IMG/VR virus record: IMGVR_UViG_3300025168_000032 | Span: 1-64,000 of that record | DNA: 64,000 nucleotides | Source of the DNA: a virus | Strand: one strand, 5' to 3' | Made by a program: the position numbers and the translations under genes | The notes under the pieces: generated by a model | What the model was told of the DNA's origin: nothing | Database searches by the model: none | The model's input: the letters and a program-made list of their open reading frames with translations, nothing else | Shown here: one piece after another, positions 32,301 to 43,500 of the stretch | Position numbering within the stretch: the first letter of the stretch is position 1 | Layout of the letters: each line of letters opens with the position of its first letter

Positions 32301-35300
32301 AGGAGAGTGGTTTACGAAGAGAACTGAGTTGCAATTGGCGATGGCTGAACAGGCTAAAAAGTATTCAGCCAATGATACAACGTTAAATGAAGAATCTGGG
32401 CCGTATGCTAACTGGAATGATCTCTCGGAAGATGAAAGGACGTCCCTAACCGCAAGAGAGAGAAACAAACACGACGACAGAATCATGAAAGGTGTAAGTC
32501 CAGACGATCCTGATTTCGAGCAAGGCACCTATGGTAAAGCCTTGGGGGATATCCAATCAGCAGTAACATCGGCATATGTGGAAGCAATAATGGAGACTGC
32601 GGAATTACAACAACTTATGGGTATACTTAACAAACTCCCCGGAGTTAAGCTTATTGGTTCTTTCCTTGCGGGTTTGAAGTGCCCCTTGCCAAGTTTTATC
32701 TACCCTCCATTATCAAGTTTTCTTGGAACGTTGACTCTTGATCCTTGTGGCCCCGGCAAAACAAGGATATCCTTTGGTGAGCTTCCAAAACTGCGAAGCT
32801 TTAACGGTTGGAATTTTTTAAATATATTAAAAAATGCTTTTGTAGATGCTCTTTTGCAGGTAGTAACCGAGATAATGTTTGCTATAATTTTTAAGCTGGC
32901 TTCTATTGTGTTTGACGTAACATGCCAGACTTTAGCAGCCGCAGGTCAAGCCGCTTTTAAAGGAATAGTTGGTGACAGCGGATGGAGAAACGCGGTAGAC
33001 GATTTCTTTTGTGGCAAAGACAAGCCTGAAGACGAGCGTGATGATCACGCTGCGCTGGTTTTAAAAACAGCCGTCCCTCAAATACCCGGAGATGCCAAAG
33101 ATCTGGCTAAGACGATGTCTGTTATCGGTACTAAATCTGAATATGCAAGAGCAATCACTTCCCTACCAGAAGACCAAGATATGGGTTTTATGAAAAATCT
33201 ATCTTCACTTATAGTTGCAAACCACCCAGAGTACGCACTGACTATGGGAACTCCTGAAATGCTCGTTATGTTCTTTTCGCAGGTAGGAAACCTTTTAACA
33301 GCAGACCAGATTGTCCAACTGAGAGATTCTTTAGATTTTGAGTCGGAAATTCCTCTAGATGACAGTATATGTTTGACAGACGATGAACTTGACCAATGGG
33401 CTCAGGATAGAGAAGACGCATTAACAAACGCAGGATTAGATCCTCAAATAGCAAAAGATTTTGTTGCGAGGCAAGATGAAAGAAGGAAATCGGATTTGGC
33501 AGATATAGCAGATATTCTATCACAATCACCAGAGGGAATGCTAGAGAACGCCTTGAACGAAGCGCTTGGTGCAAGTGATCCTGATCCGGGTTGTGACGTC
33601 TCCAAGTCAGCAGTACAATTAGAGAAAATAGAGCAGGTCAAAGATGCTGTCGGTAAAGCTACCAAGGGCATGTTCAAGAGGTTAGAAAAGGCCTTTTTCG
33701 ATGATATAATTCTGTGGCGCTGGCCAATGGACCCAAGGTCATGGAATGACACACCGGGAATTCTAAGCACCATATTGGCAGATACACAGGGGTATACTTT
33801 AAATTTCCACAATATAGCAAGAAACAATATCTTTTTTAAAACATCTAACTTTGTTACTTTTGGTTTTTATCCTAAGTACGAAGAGTACCCCGAGACAGTC
33901 GGGATAAAGTTCAGAGAAGCCCTTTTGGAAACCAGCTTTAAGTCAGAAGGCACTAAGACCAAAATACCAATTAAGTATGATATTACTGATGACTATTCTT
34001 GGAAAAGTGTGATCACGTTGACGGACGAATTCAAAGAGACAAACGACCTTGGTCAAGAAGTCTACCCTCGTGCGTTCGATTACAAATTCAAACAAAAATC
34101 ACCAGAAAACATACTAGGTACGTTTAGGGTTGAAAAACCTTTGGGCCCCGATAATAAAGACTATCAAAAATATAAACTGTTGCCTTCTAACGGACAACTT
34201 GGAAAAAGTGATTTCAGAGGTTTGGTGATGAAGAACCTGTTGAACAACTGGGTCTATAAAGATTTTAACAATGTAGATATTGATGAGTCCGAGGCAAGGT
34301 CTCTGATGTCTAAATTGCAGAACATTGTAAATACAAAATTTGTAGCTTCTCTAATGAGCGTTGATGGGAATATCCCATCTGGTTTCCTCCACGGTAGTAA
34401 AAACCAAGAAATAAAAGCAGAACACCTTGAATATGTTGCCCCGGATGGGGCAGAATACGATTTTGAAGAAACAGACGCAGTTTTCGGAAGAGCAAAGTCT
34501 GGAAACGGTAGGGTCAAGTTCCTAGACCCTGCTAAGTATGGTGGAGACTATACTTCACCAAGTATTTATATTTCACCCCCTAAAGACGAAGGTTTGATGC
34601 AAATTGCGAGGGTTTTTGTTCCGCATATTTCGGAGGGGTGTAACCCAGATTTGTCAAAGTCTCATTTTTTAAAATTGGATCAAATAAAAGAAATTATAGA
34701 TGCTGCGAGAGCCGGTATGAAACCCCATAAGAAGTTGGAATTTTCCCCTGAGTGTGTAAGAGAATTCCCATTTGATAAAATAGCTTCTCCTGCCACTCTT
34801 GCTTCACTAGAAGGGGTCGTTATAGCCACCATAAGAGTATATCTGGCAGACTTTTTTGCCAAAACGATGCCTATTTGGTCAAGCATTTCTTTGGTTTCTT
34901 TGGTCAACAACGCTGAGAACTATGATGAATTGCTACCAGAGTATATTGTCATGCTTATGAAGCGAGGTCTTTCTAGCGAGAAGTCCATCTTTTCTCGTGC
35001 TACTTATGAGGCTTACCCGTATTGGCTTTTATTCTTGGAGCAAGCGGCTCAAGTTGTGCAAAGGAGAGTGAAGAACGGCTCCATAGAAGAGACAACAGAT
35101 ATTAAAGAGGCCTTTGATACTATCAACGAACTACAAAATCAACATGTTGTTGCGAGTCCAAAAGATTTGATACTTGTGGCAAAATCATACGATGGAGATG
35201 TAAAGGTCAACAATTTCGCAAATGATTATTTGGCAGAATCGATTGTTAAGGGTGGGGCATTGATAGGTGGCGTTATGGAACGTGGAGAGTTGCCTTCTGG

Positions 35301-36792
35301 CACGAGTTCTTTTGGAAGTATCTTGTGGTCTGCTTTCGGCTTAAAAGAGGCCCGGTTTAGCGCTAAAATGTGGACTCTTCACCGTGGCCGCAAAGCTGCC
35401 ATGACTTTGTTAAAATACCTTGTGATCGGTGAAATCAATGAATATCAGTTAACGATGGCAAAGAAATTGCATGAAATGAATAATATGCCGCATTTTAATG
35501 ATTTGGGTTTGTCCTTGATAGGGAAGCATGGCGCAGCGGTAGGTAAAGCTCCAGAGAGTGGAATCTGGGCGACTACACCAGATAGTGAAGGGTTCAAAGT
35601 GCCACCAGAAACAAGAAGAAAATATGGTGATGTAAATTCTGTGTCGTCCAACCCGCTTGAGAGACACAGCATAGAGAGTGCAAAGGGAAAGTTGCCCAAA
35701 GTTAAACAAGAAGATTTTGACTTTATGAAAGAAAACGGAGCACTTTTTCTAGAAAAATATATAAGACTATTCGATCGTACAGAGGAAAGCAGCACAAAAC
35801 CAATCCCAGATTTTATCAAAAACAGACCAAACCACCTCAAGGGTGTAGTTAACATATCTGATTTCAAGAAGTTTCTTAATGACAACAAAGATTCGATTCC
35901 GGCAGATATAAGAATATCAGATTGGTTTATGGCAAAAGAGATTGCCGAGTCTGAAGAAAATAAGCCTGCTGAGTATGAGGACATAGTTGGTATAAAATAC
36001 GGTGTTAGGCTATGCTATATACCCGACGAAGATTTCCGGCCTTTTAGCTTGCCAAACACAGAGGACAACAATAAGGCAATTTTAGAAAAATCTTTTAAGT
36101 GCAAGCCAATATCATTCGAGGTAGAAAGGGAATCTACGGTACCCGGCTCCTTATCTGGTCCGACTTATCAGGTTAGTGTGCTAGAAGGTTCCAAAAATAC
36201 TTTTCCCATAGAGGAGATAGAACAGGAAATACCTGATACTGAGTTAATTAAATTAATTGAATTTGATGATGATTTAAATCAAGAATTAAGGTGTTATGTC
36301 GATAGGTTGACCCTTGGCACAAGATTTGATTTAATATTTCATAAGACTCTGCACCTAAAAAGAATAACCTCCCTGCTTATGATATCATCTTATGACAGTT
36401 GGGTGCCTTCGATAGGCGCGAAAGGCAGCAAAGAAAGGATAGAACCAGAAATCCCCGAAGCTTACGAGGACATGGAAGACGATCCACCATCCTATTCAGA
36501 CCCCGGTGGAACGCCATATTTTAACGATAGCAGAAAAGAATGTAGAAAATTGTTTATAGCCAATTACAAGAGAAGCGATTATGACCCAAAGGACGAAGAA
36601 GAAGATTTCGACCCAATCAAGGACAACGTACAACAAATGATGTCAAATACATTTAGCGCTGTTTCATACGGCTCAGATGTTCCTTTCTGGATGAAATGGA
36701 GAGTTCTTAAGGAAAACCCTGACGATAAAGAGGGTAACGCTTGTGGTAATCAGTTCACTAAACTATTTAAGAAAACAGAGGAAGAAGAATAA
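29368..36792 (+). CDS. Giant baseplate/tail protein with peptidoglycan-binding domain (2474 aa)
   Basis: A 2474-residue protein, one of the two largest in the window. Residues about 1-700 are mixed alpha/beta without a recognised family. About 708-770 is a PG_binding_1 domain: RGDQGASVTALQVALVTLGH, GDFGKITRNALKAYQ and VDGIAGPQTR. About 820-1010 is a long coiled coil (alternating Lys/Glu/Leu). The remaining 1450 residues hold several hydrophobic segments around 1100-1200 (for example GVKLIGSFLAGLKCP and VVTEIMFAIIFKLA) and an acidic end. Its place behind the hub genes and before gp25 suggests a central baseplate or tape-measure-like role with murein contact. A Shine-Dalgarno AGAGG precedes the ATG. 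Confidence 0.8.
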   Translation: MSKTPICAPIAPLPKPDPKAPCPTCLPDKTFVEPTWHTTESPYLNRKTCEYMVSVTVNSRGDSHTTSSVKKAGLPFKKLLKTYIRPGLRELLRYFDKLENDEIVCASYTTEQGGIKSVSIGMEGPKPKVKVKSKSSKYAFDKECREILDFDYSEFIKIKNKPSTLQGDSVHKIYNIDEQIRQKYPQIKNINAIELYARAIDYHFTGYGESVMKVLIAIPAFIFDQVPEAPDLPDVDVSAERLFISPRRLHTDITRLKEVLLSFSQYQAFFYRYQNGTLYFKDTETTEESDEAETSDPLKKVGKKFYIKFYVKRLELFENALEKLLKQNGFTYSTFLNRRTSDMPWRIKFVFDKSDEKRPFTLKRVGVKIEGCYYKKLGKGLSSFLKKGLIQDQTLMGLIANIKDIRSDLDARETPGWLDFCLKYIYPNLGVNYGSKDKYKEQTAVNCLGDKLGLNGIDDFVHNAVGEFTDLFAYQFNKNQCRALGQKLPEIDLFDSSGGIQDKYIDEWYNNKYAKIGEPSILEEMLKDIKSNWDNVNKSEDKLKNLMGALNPCNFFQLGLKAIQCLMSGMSFEASMRIMAKKALSTMASDALEKVMEALPYDKQEEIRKMVEDKFGNMPAPWEQGYKPGSFDKVIDKRTADGIASKEKAANEMLDNQSDAVTKMKELNKRVEELATCLENPNICTRDGKLRPPPPPVVAVYPPLTYVENMRRGDQGASVTALQVALVTLGHKLVPDGDFGKITRNALKAYQRSAKILVDGIAGPQTRGSINSALAAKAQAENDSEAPNEDPIVINKPNSTEKQVLESSGVVQGSTDSLYGDILKELMDAHKQTNTSVQNTERELKEDEQKLENLKGKLRSVGEEQEQKQKDLEAAKAKMRAYMNQLEIDWFDYGGIKTMTAWQKVEVKDLQDKIDEALQATAKLEQDYNKMLPGIEYLEKRILKKAAAVKAAYEKRTESYDTAMNLEKMVDDKIKELQGEWFTKRTELQLAMAEQAKKYSANDTTLNEESGPYANWNDLSEDERTSLTARERNKHDDRIMKGVSPDDPDFEQGTYGKALGDIQSAVTSAYVEAIMETAELQQLMGILNKLPGVKLIGSFLAGLKCPLPSFIYPPLSSFLGTLTLDPCGPGKTRISFGELPKLRSFNGWNFLNILKNAFVDALLQVVTEIMFAIIFKLASIVFDVTCQTLAAAGQAAFKGIVGDSGWRNAVDDFFCGKDKPEDERDDHAALVLKTAVPQIPGDAKDLAKTMSVIGTKSEYARAITSLPEDQDMGFMKNLSSLIVANHPEYALTMGTPEMLVMFFSQVGNLLTADQIVQLRDSLDFESEIPLDDSICLTDDELDQWAQDREDALTNAGLDPQIAKDFVARQDERRKSDLADIADILSQSPEGMLENALNEALGASDPDPGCDVSKSAVQLEKIEQVKDAVGKATKGMFKRLEKAFFDDIILWRWPMDPRSWNDTPGILSTILADTQGYTLNFHNIARNNIFFKTSNFVTFGFYPKYEEYPETVGIKFREALLETSFKSEGTKTKIPIKYDITDDYSWKSVITLTDEFKETNDLGQEVYPRAFDYKFKQKSPENILGTFRVEKPLGPDNKDYQKYKLLPSNGQLGKSDFRGLVMKNLLNNWVYKDFNNVDIDESEARSLMSKLQNIVNTKFVASLMSVDGNIPSGFLHGSKNQEIKAEHLEYVAPDGAEYDFEETDAVFGRAKSGNGRVKFLDPAKYGGDYTSPSIYISPPKDEGLMQIARVFVPHISEGCNPDLSKSHFLKLDQIKEIIDAARAGMKPHKKLEFSPECVREFPFDKIASPATLASLEGVVIATIRVYLADFFAKTMPIWSSISLVSLVNNAENYDELLPEYIVMLMKRGLSSEKSIFSRATYEAYPYWLLFLEQAAQVVQRRVKNGSIEETTDIKEAFDTINELQNQHVVASPKDLILVAKSYDGDVKVNNFANDYLAESIVKGGALIGGVMERGELPSGTSSFGSILWSAFGLKEARFSAKMWTLHRGRKAAMTLLKYLVIGEINEYQLTMAKKLHEMNNMPHFNDLGLSLIGKHGAAVGKAPESGIWATTPDSEGFKVPPETRRKYGDVNSVSSNPLERHSIESAKGKLPKVKQEDFDFMKENGALFLEKYIRLFDRTEESSTKPIPDFIKNRPNHLKGVVNISDFKKFLNDNKDSIPADIRISDWFMAKEIAESEENKPAEYEDIVGIKYGVRLCYIPDEDFRPFSLPNTEDNNKAILEKSFKCKPISFEVERESTVPGSLSGPTYQVSVLEGSKNTFPIEEIEQEIPDTELIKLIEFDDDLNQELRCYVDRLTLGTRFDLIFHKTLHLKRITSLLMISSYDSWVPSIGAKGSKERIEPEIPEAYEDMEDDPPSYSDPGGTPYFNDSRKECRKLFIANYKRSDYDPKDEEEDFDPIKDNVQQMMSNTFSAVSYGSDVPFWMKWRVLKENPDDKEGNACGNQFTKLFKKTEEEE

Positions 36793-37172
36793 TGGCCAAT
36801 TTAACAGTAAGATTCCCGTTAGAACAAACAGGAAAAAACACAGGCTTTGATTTACTTTCTAGTGAAGATATAAGGGATTTGGTCAAATTTAATATCAAAA
36901 ACACCCTCTTGACATGTCCGGGCGAACGCACATTTGACAGCGAGGACTTTGGGGCTTGTTTGAGAAAAATATTATTTGAATACCCAACTGCATCTGTTTT
37001 AGACACAGCAGCTTCAGCGATAAGAAAGCAATTGGGGATATTCGTTCCGTATATTGTTTTAGAGGATGTTGATATCACAAACCCGGACAATATGGTAGCA
37101 CATGTCAGGCTACTATACTATATAAATGAAATAGAGGCTAGAGACGAACTGTTAATTAGAGTCAGAGTATAA
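36792..37172 (+). CDS. gp25: Baseplate wedge protein, gp25/W-like
   Basis: 126 residues with the GPW_gp25 fold: FDLLSSEDIRDLVKFNIKNTLLT, GERTFDSEDFGACLRKILFE and a helix ASAIRKQLGIFVPYIVLEDV. Gp25 forms the conserved core of contractile-injection baseplate wedges and resembles lysozyme only in name. It starts at the stop of the giant protein (TAATG) and is followed after 51 bases by the gp6-like gene, the order found in T4. Confidence 0.93.
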   Translation: MANLTVRFPLEQTGKNTGFDLLSSEDIRDLVKFNIKNTLLTCPGERTFDSEDFGACLRKILFEYPTASVLDTAASAIRKQLGIFVPYIVLEDVDITNPDNMVAHVRLLYYINEIEARDELLIRVRV

Positions 37173-37223
37173 AGTATAAATTGATATAAAACCTATTTAT
37201 TTTGTAAAAGAGGGTCCTTATAA

Positions 37224-39026
37224 ATGCCAAAAAGCAAAAATATTAATATAAAATACACCAGTAGAGAATTTGAATCTATCAAGGAAGACCTTATAGATCA
37301 TGCTAAACGATATTACCCAGATACCTATAGGGACTTCTCGAAGCCTTCATTCGGAGCAATGGTAATAGACAGTGTGGCTTACGTTGGCGATGTGTTGTCA
37401 TATTATTTAGACTATCATGTTAATGAATCCTTTATGGATACGTCGATAGAATTTGATAATATCAGGAAACATGCTAGATCCCTTGGTTATAACTACACTG
37501 GTGTTCCTACTACATACGGTATTTTAGATTTTTATGTTCTATGCCCAGCCAATGCAGAAGGAACAGCCCCAGATTTAACTTACTTACCAACGTTAAAAGC
37601 AGGATCGACCTTTACATCTGAAAACGGTGGAAATTTTATATTAACAGAGGACGTTATCTTCAATAGCGTAAACAACGAATTTAGAGCAGCTAGATTTAAT
37701 GGCGCGACAGGTGCTACAACCAATTTCGCTGTAAAAACTACAGGTCAAGTTCAATCTGGTATGCTGATGTCTGCTGAAGCAGACCTGACAGACGAAGCCT
37801 TCGAGAGATTCAGAAAAGTCAGAGTTGGTGCAGGAGAAGTTACGGATATAACAAGTGTTGTAGATTCCGAAGGAAATAAATACTATGAAGTTGATAACCT
37901 TGCTCAAGAAACCATATTAGTCGAAACCACAAACCCGGACGCCCTCACTGATGGTGTCAGATCTATAATCAAACCTTTTGTGGCCACTAGAAGATTTACT
38001 GTGGAGAGGGACGATACTGGAACATATCTACAATTTGGATTTGGTTCAGGGGAAGAAGACCCAACTGCTTTAGTCGACCCATCAAAAATTGCTTTAAAGA
38101 TGCACGGCAAAAATAATATAACTCTATCTTCTTTTGACCCTAGTAAATTATTAAAAAATGATAAACTTGGTGTCTCTCCTTACAACACAGTCCTCACGAT
38201 CATATACAAGTTGAATAACATTGGATCGATAAATGCAGGAGCGAATAGCGTCAGTGTTGTTTCGCGAGCAATTTATAATTTTAACAACTTAACTAGTTTG
38301 GATACCAGTCTTGTTTCCGGAGTAAAAAACTCTCTAGAATGTACAAATCCGCTTCCCATTACGTCTGTTATCGATAGCTCCGTAACCGTTCAAGAAATTA
38401 AACAAAGAGCAAAGGCATCCTTCGCAGCACAAAGTAGAGCGGTAACAAAGCAAGACTATGAGTCTTTAGTGTACAATATGCCTCCAAAATTTGGAGCAGT
38501 AAAGAGGGCGAATATAGTTAATGACCCTTCTTCAACGAATAGGCGGATTTCCTTATATGTGATATCAGAAGACGATAGCGGCAATTTAGAATCTCCGGGT
38601 CAGGTGACCAAAAACAATATTAAAAATTGGCTTGTATCTTACAAGTCGTTAAACGATGTTATCGACATTTACGATGCTATAGTGATTAATTTTAAAATTA
38701 ATTTTTTAGCTATTTCTGATAAAAGATATGACAATAAAGAGGTACTATTTGCATGTGCAGAGGCCCTTAGAGTATACTTTGAAGACATTCTTTATATCGG
38801 TGAGCCACTATATTTGACTAGATTATACGAGGTCTTGAATAGAGTAGAAGGCGTCGTAGACATAAAAAATGTCTCAATTGATGAGGCCGTTGGCGGATTG
38901 TATTCAGGCGCCAGTTTAAATTTCAAAAAAATTCTATCTAAAGATGGAACATATTATAAAGTTCCTAGAAACGTGGTTCTTGAATTAAAATATCCATCTC
39001 TAGACATAAAAGGTACAGTAAAATAA
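37224..39026 (+). CDS. gp6: Baseplate wedge protein, gp6/J-like
   Basis: 600 residues. The opening is typical of T4-like gp6: KYTSREFESIKEDLIDHAKR, GAMVIDSVAYVGDVLSYYLDYHVNESF, RKHARSLGYN. The middle is a beta-rich module and the end has a second conserved core (YDAIVINFKINFLA, LYEVLNRVEGVVDIKNVSI). Gp6 homodimers build the iris ring around the hub and control sheath contraction. The 51-base gap upstream (37173-37223) is the largest space in the tail module. It holds AT-rich sequence and the Shine-Dalgarno AGAGGG, but no convincing sigma70 or late promoter. Confidence 0.92.
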   Translation: MPKSKNINIKYTSREFESIKEDLIDHAKRYYPDTYRDFSKPSFGAMVIDSVAYVGDVLSYYLDYHVNESFMDTSIEFDNIRKHARSLGYNYTGVPTTYGILDFYVLCPANAEGTAPDLTYLPTLKAGSTFTSENGGNFILTEDVIFNSVNNEFRAARFNGATGATTNFAVKTTGQVQSGMLMSAEADLTDEAFERFRKVRVGAGEVTDITSVVDSEGNKYYEVDNLAQETILVETTNPDALTDGVRSIIKPFVATRRFTVERDDTGTYLQFGFGSGEEDPTALVDPSKIALKMHGKNNITLSSFDPSKLLKNDKLGVSPYNTVLTIIYKLNNIGSINAGANSVSVVSRAIYNFNNLTSLDTSLVSGVKNSLECTNPLPITSVIDSSVTVQEIKQRAKASFAAQSRAVTKQDYESLVYNMPPKFGAVKRANIVNDPSSTNRRISLYVISEDDSGNLESPGQVTKNNIKNWLVSYKSLNDVIDIYDAIVINFKINFLAISDKRYDNKEVLFACAEALRVYFEDILYIGEPLYLTRLYEVLNRVEGVVDIKNVSIDEAVGGLYSGASLNFKKILSKDGTYYKVPRNVVLELKYPSLDIKGTVK

Positions 39027-40552
39027 TGTCAATAAAAAAATACTTTGCAATCGCAGACAACACCATAACAAACGCATTTGAGGAGAATCTTTCGACAAGA
39101 GGCACGGGGTCCAACATGGGCCAGTCCGACATTCTCGAAGTGTTTTCTATATATGCTCAACAGAGCACAGGATCATCAGAATTAGCAAGATCCTTAATAC
39201 AATTTGATATATCTTCTATCACATCCGATAGAACAGCGGGTACGACACCAGCATCTGGAAGTGTTAGTTTTTATTTAAAACTCTATAATGCAGAACACTC
39301 TCTGACTTTGCCAAGGAATTATCATCTTGAGGTCAATTCTATTTCTGCCAATTGGGAAGAGGGCAACGGTCTTGACATGGATAACTATACAGATCTAACT
39401 TACGATTTCACAGGCTCTAATTGGATTAAGAGAGCAAGCTCGACTTCGTGGACCACAGCAGGTGGAGATTACCACACAGATACAAGTTCTTCCTTTAAGC
39501 AGTATTTTGAAATTGGCGATGAAAATTTAGAAATAGATGTAACCACATTGGTCGAGCAATGGTTGAATAGCGGTGGTAACGTGCTGGGTAGCAAGACTAA
39601 CTATGGTGTGCTCGTTAGGTTATCAGGGTCACAAGAGGCTACTAGTTCTCTGAGCCCTGCTGGTGGTGGCGCTACAAAATCGTATTATACAAAGAAGTTC
39701 TTTGGCAGAGGTACAGAATTCTTTTTCGAAAAACCATCTATTGAAGCTCGATGGGACTCCTCAAGGAGAGACAATAGAGGTACATTTTATTTTAGTAGCT
39801 CGATTGCCCCAGCTTCAGAGAATTTAAATACTCTTTTCTTATATAATTATGTTAGGGGTAGGTTGAGAGACATCGCAGGTGCGACAACCCAGCTTCCAGT
39901 TTTAAATTTGCATTACGCTTCTGGGTCAGCACCAGAAGGCTCAGCCCAATATCTTAGAGATTCTTCAAATGCAGCAGCAAATTTTTTAAGCTCATCAAGA
40001 GTCTCAGAGGGTGTTTATAAAGCGCAGTTTTCAGTGACCAGTAGTGTTGTCACTGCAACGTATCCTTACTTGGTAGATGTTTGGACGTACAGTGGTTCCC
40101 AAATACAGACAGGCTCGGCATTTACTCCAACTGATTTTGGCATGGAAAACTATGATGTATCTAATACTCATGTACTAACAATGCCAAAGCTACTAAAAAA
40201 ATATTCAAATAAAGAAACGGAAAGATTTAGACTCTTTGTGAGAGATAAAGGTTGGTCTCCTAATGTTTATACTAAGGCGGTCTCTACTATCGATAGCAAG
40301 ATTATTGAAAGTGCCTCATTCCAAATTATGAGAACTGTAGACCAAAAAGTTGTTATTCCATACGGAACAGGATCTGACAATTATAGTATGCTATCTTATG
40401 ATGTGTCGGGAAATTATTTTGATTTTGATATGAGTTTGCTTGAATCTGGATACACTTACGCATTCAAGTATTCTTTCTATGATGATGCTGTTGGTGTATA
40501 TCGAGAGCAACCATATTTATTTAAATTCAAGGTAGAAAACGATGAGTATTAG
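39026..40552 (+). CDS. Tail/baseplate protein, DNRLRE-like beta domain
   Basis: 508 residues, starting in a TAATG overlap with the gp6 gene. The first 220 residues resemble the DNRLRE-type beta-sandwich: SSELARSLIQFDISSI, then SFYLKLYNAEHSLTLPRNYHLEV, NWEEGNG and VEQWLNSGGN. That domain occurs in extracellular adhesive or carbohydrate-related proteins. The remainder is beta-rich with many Ser/Thr. It lies where T4 has gp7 or gp8, but I see no sequence relation to these. It is probably part of the baseplate periphery or a fibre-holding component. Confidence 0.72.
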   Translation: MSIKKYFAIADNTITNAFEENLSTRGTGSNMGQSDILEVFSIYAQQSTGSSELARSLIQFDISSITSDRTAGTTPASGSVSFYLKLYNAEHSLTLPRNYHLEVNSISANWEEGNGLDMDNYTDLTYDFTGSNWIKRASSTSWTTAGGDYHTDTSSSFKQYFEIGDENLEIDVTTLVEQWLNSGGNVLGSKTNYGVLVRLSGSQEATSSLSPAGGGATKSYYTKKFFGRGTEFFFEKPSIEARWDSSRRDNRGTFYFSSSIAPASENLNTLFLYNYVRGRLRDIAGATTQLPVLNLHYASGSAPEGSAQYLRDSSNAAANFLSSSRVSEGVYKAQFSVTSSVVTATYPYLVDVWTYSGSQIQTGSAFTPTDFGMENYDVSNTHVLTMPKLLKKYSNKETERFRLFVRDKGWSPNVYTKAVSTIDSKIIESASFQIMRTVDQKVVIPYGTGSDNYSMLSYDVSGNYFDFDMSLLESGYTYAFKYSFYDDAVGVYREQPYLFKFKVENDEY

Positions 40553-43500
40553 AGATCTTTTTGAAAAACCAGTTTCTATAGAAAACGTTTCAACTTCTAG
40601 TATGAAGGTTGAATCAAACGAGTATATTATAGAATCCACTAAAAGAGATAAAACATTTCAACCTTATGTGGATTTTAGCTCTGCTAGTAACTTTGCTAAA
40701 TTTGGCTCTGCTTACGAGTATTATACTAAGGCATTGGAGAGGATTTATGGTGATTATCCCTATGACGGATCAGAAAAAGAAAAAACCAAATTTGAAATAT
40801 CGTCTTCTTACTTAGACAAATATATTTTTGACAAGTTGTATCCCAAATCAACTGGGTATATTAATTTTTCATATGGCGGTTGGGGCTCCGGGTCTCCTGA
40901 CGCTCAGGGGTATGGTAGCACCGTTGCATCTTCAGATTATGAATATATTTTCATTAGGGGCGGAATACACACAGCATCTTCTGGGATGGAAAACTCACCA
41001 TTGTATAAAACTTTTGATAATTCAGTGGTTTATGATAGTGCTGCATCTCGAACTTCCACTTTCACACTAGATCCAGAAAAAGGATGGACTGTAGAGTTTT
41101 GGCTAAAGAAAGATGATTTTGATGCAACTAAGTCTTCTAGAGAAGTTATATTAGATTTATGGAACAACAACTCGACTGGTGGTTCTACATATGGTCGCTT
41201 CACTCTTTCTCTAAACGGCGGGTCGGCTCTAAACGGACTAAACAGCTTCCAAATGACATTCCGTAGCGGCTCATTAGCGTCTGGAAAGGGGATATTCGAA
41301 CAAACAGTATGTAGTAGTACATTTCACACTTCGTCATTAGCGACATGGGGCCATTACGCCCTATCGGTTGTCTCCGAATCTTCAGGCCTAATAACGAGGT
41401 TCTATACTAACGGCGACCTAAACCAAAAAACGACTCACAACGTTGGTGGCGCGATGGGCTCGGTAGGCGGAAGAATAAATGGGTACATTGGATCTTTGAT
41501 TGGTACAACTTCCCATCTATCTCCATCTAACCAATATGCTGGTAAACTAAGCGCTAGTTTAGATGACTTCCGTTTTTGGAAAGCAAGGAGAACCTCAGAA
41601 GAGGTTTATGATAATTGGTATGTACCTGCAAACGGCGGAACTAATACTGATGATGCTAATATTGATCTTGGTCTTTATTATAAATTTAATGAGGGCATAA
41701 CTGGATATTCTAGCAAAGACTCTGTTGTATTGGATTATTCTGGCCGAATCATCAACGGGTCTTGGACTGGTTACGCTGCGGGATCGAGAAACACAGGCTC
41801 AGCGTTTGTATCTTCTAGCTTGGTCACGACTGAAAAAGAAGACCCAATAGTGTATAGTACCCACCCAACCGTTGTTAACTTGTTGTCCGAATTGCAAACC
41901 TCTGGTAGTGATTGGGATGTTATCAACCCCTCTTTGTTATATAACACAATACCACAGTGGATAAGAGACGAAGACGAAGAGACGAACAGCAATGTCAAAT
42001 ACCTTTATCAAATAATAGCAAGCCATTTTGACACTTTGCATTCTCAAATAACAGCCCTACCATCTTTACAGAACAGAGTGTTTCCCAGTTCAAGCTATAA
42101 GGCACTTCCTTTTGCAAAAGATATGTTAGAGAGCAAGGGGCTGGTAACACCAAATCTTTTTGTTAATTCTAATCTTATTGAGATGTTCGGGGATAGAGAT
42201 GATAACCAAGTATTATTTGAAGAAAAACTGAGTGAGATAAAGAATCTGATCTATACTAACATTTACAATAACTTGGATTTTATTTATAAATCTAAAGGAA
42301 CAGAGAGATCAATTAGGAATATGCTTAGATGTTTTGGTATTGACGACGAAATCGTTAAGCTTAACGTTTATACTGATGGCGGAACTCACTATTTCAATGA
42401 CAAGCACAAGCAAACTTCGCAGACTACAAAGTATATAAACTTTAATAGTGGCTCTTTGATGAGCGCAACAATGTTCCTCACAGCCTCAGACAGTAATTCA
42501 CTATCTTACATATCAGGCTCAGAGGCGTCCAAAAGCGAGCAATTTTCGGCCTTTACGGCAGAGATCGACGTAGTAGTGCCATATAAGCTAAAGATGCACG
42601 AAAAGGGGCATTTTGACACTTCGTTTCTATCGAGTTCCATCTTTGGTATGCATAGGCCTGCTGACGGTGGTGCTGGTACTGATTATACTTGGAGACCGCT
42701 AACCGAAGACATAGGTAATTTTCAAATTTACCTACTTCGTGATGGAATAGAATCAGAAAACGCCCAATTTGTATTAACAAACAGAGATGGATCACTTTAT
42801 CTGACTTCTAGTGTTTATAATCAAATCTACAATAACCAAAGGTGGAATATAGCAGTCCGAGTAAAACCTGACAAGTATCCATTAATTGGTAATATTGTCT
42901 CCTCATCTAACCCCACATACAACGTAGAACTTTATGGTGTTACACACGACTATGATGATGTTCGAAGCGAATTCACTGTAACATCGAGTGTATCTTACGA
43001 TAGCGGATCAGCGTTTCTATCTGATAGCAAGCGTTTTTACTTCGGTTCTCATGTCGAGAACTTCACGGGCTCTGTACTACAACAGACTGATATGAAGATC
43101 GGTGCGTTTAGATTTTATATGGATTATTTAGAAGATTCTATCATTAAGCAACACAATTTAGATCCCTCAAACTATGGACTTAGAAAGAGTTATCAGAGTC
43201 CTACTTTATTTTCATTAAATTTGGACAAACAAGTCCCAAGTGCGGATTTGATAGCTGCTAATCATGATTTTTCAACTGTGACCGGCTCTAATGCAAGCGG
43301 CCAGTTCATAGTTGAGGATTTATCAAGCGGATCGTCAGATGTGATATACGGCTGGATTGACAACATCAACAGGAGGGAACACAGGGTCTTAGGACATGGA
43401 TTCCCAGCTTCTGTTTCTACGATGGTTGATAACGAACCTATATTCTCTTTTAAGAAAGAGTTGCCTGAAATTGCGTTTACAGCAAACAACGTTTTTATCA

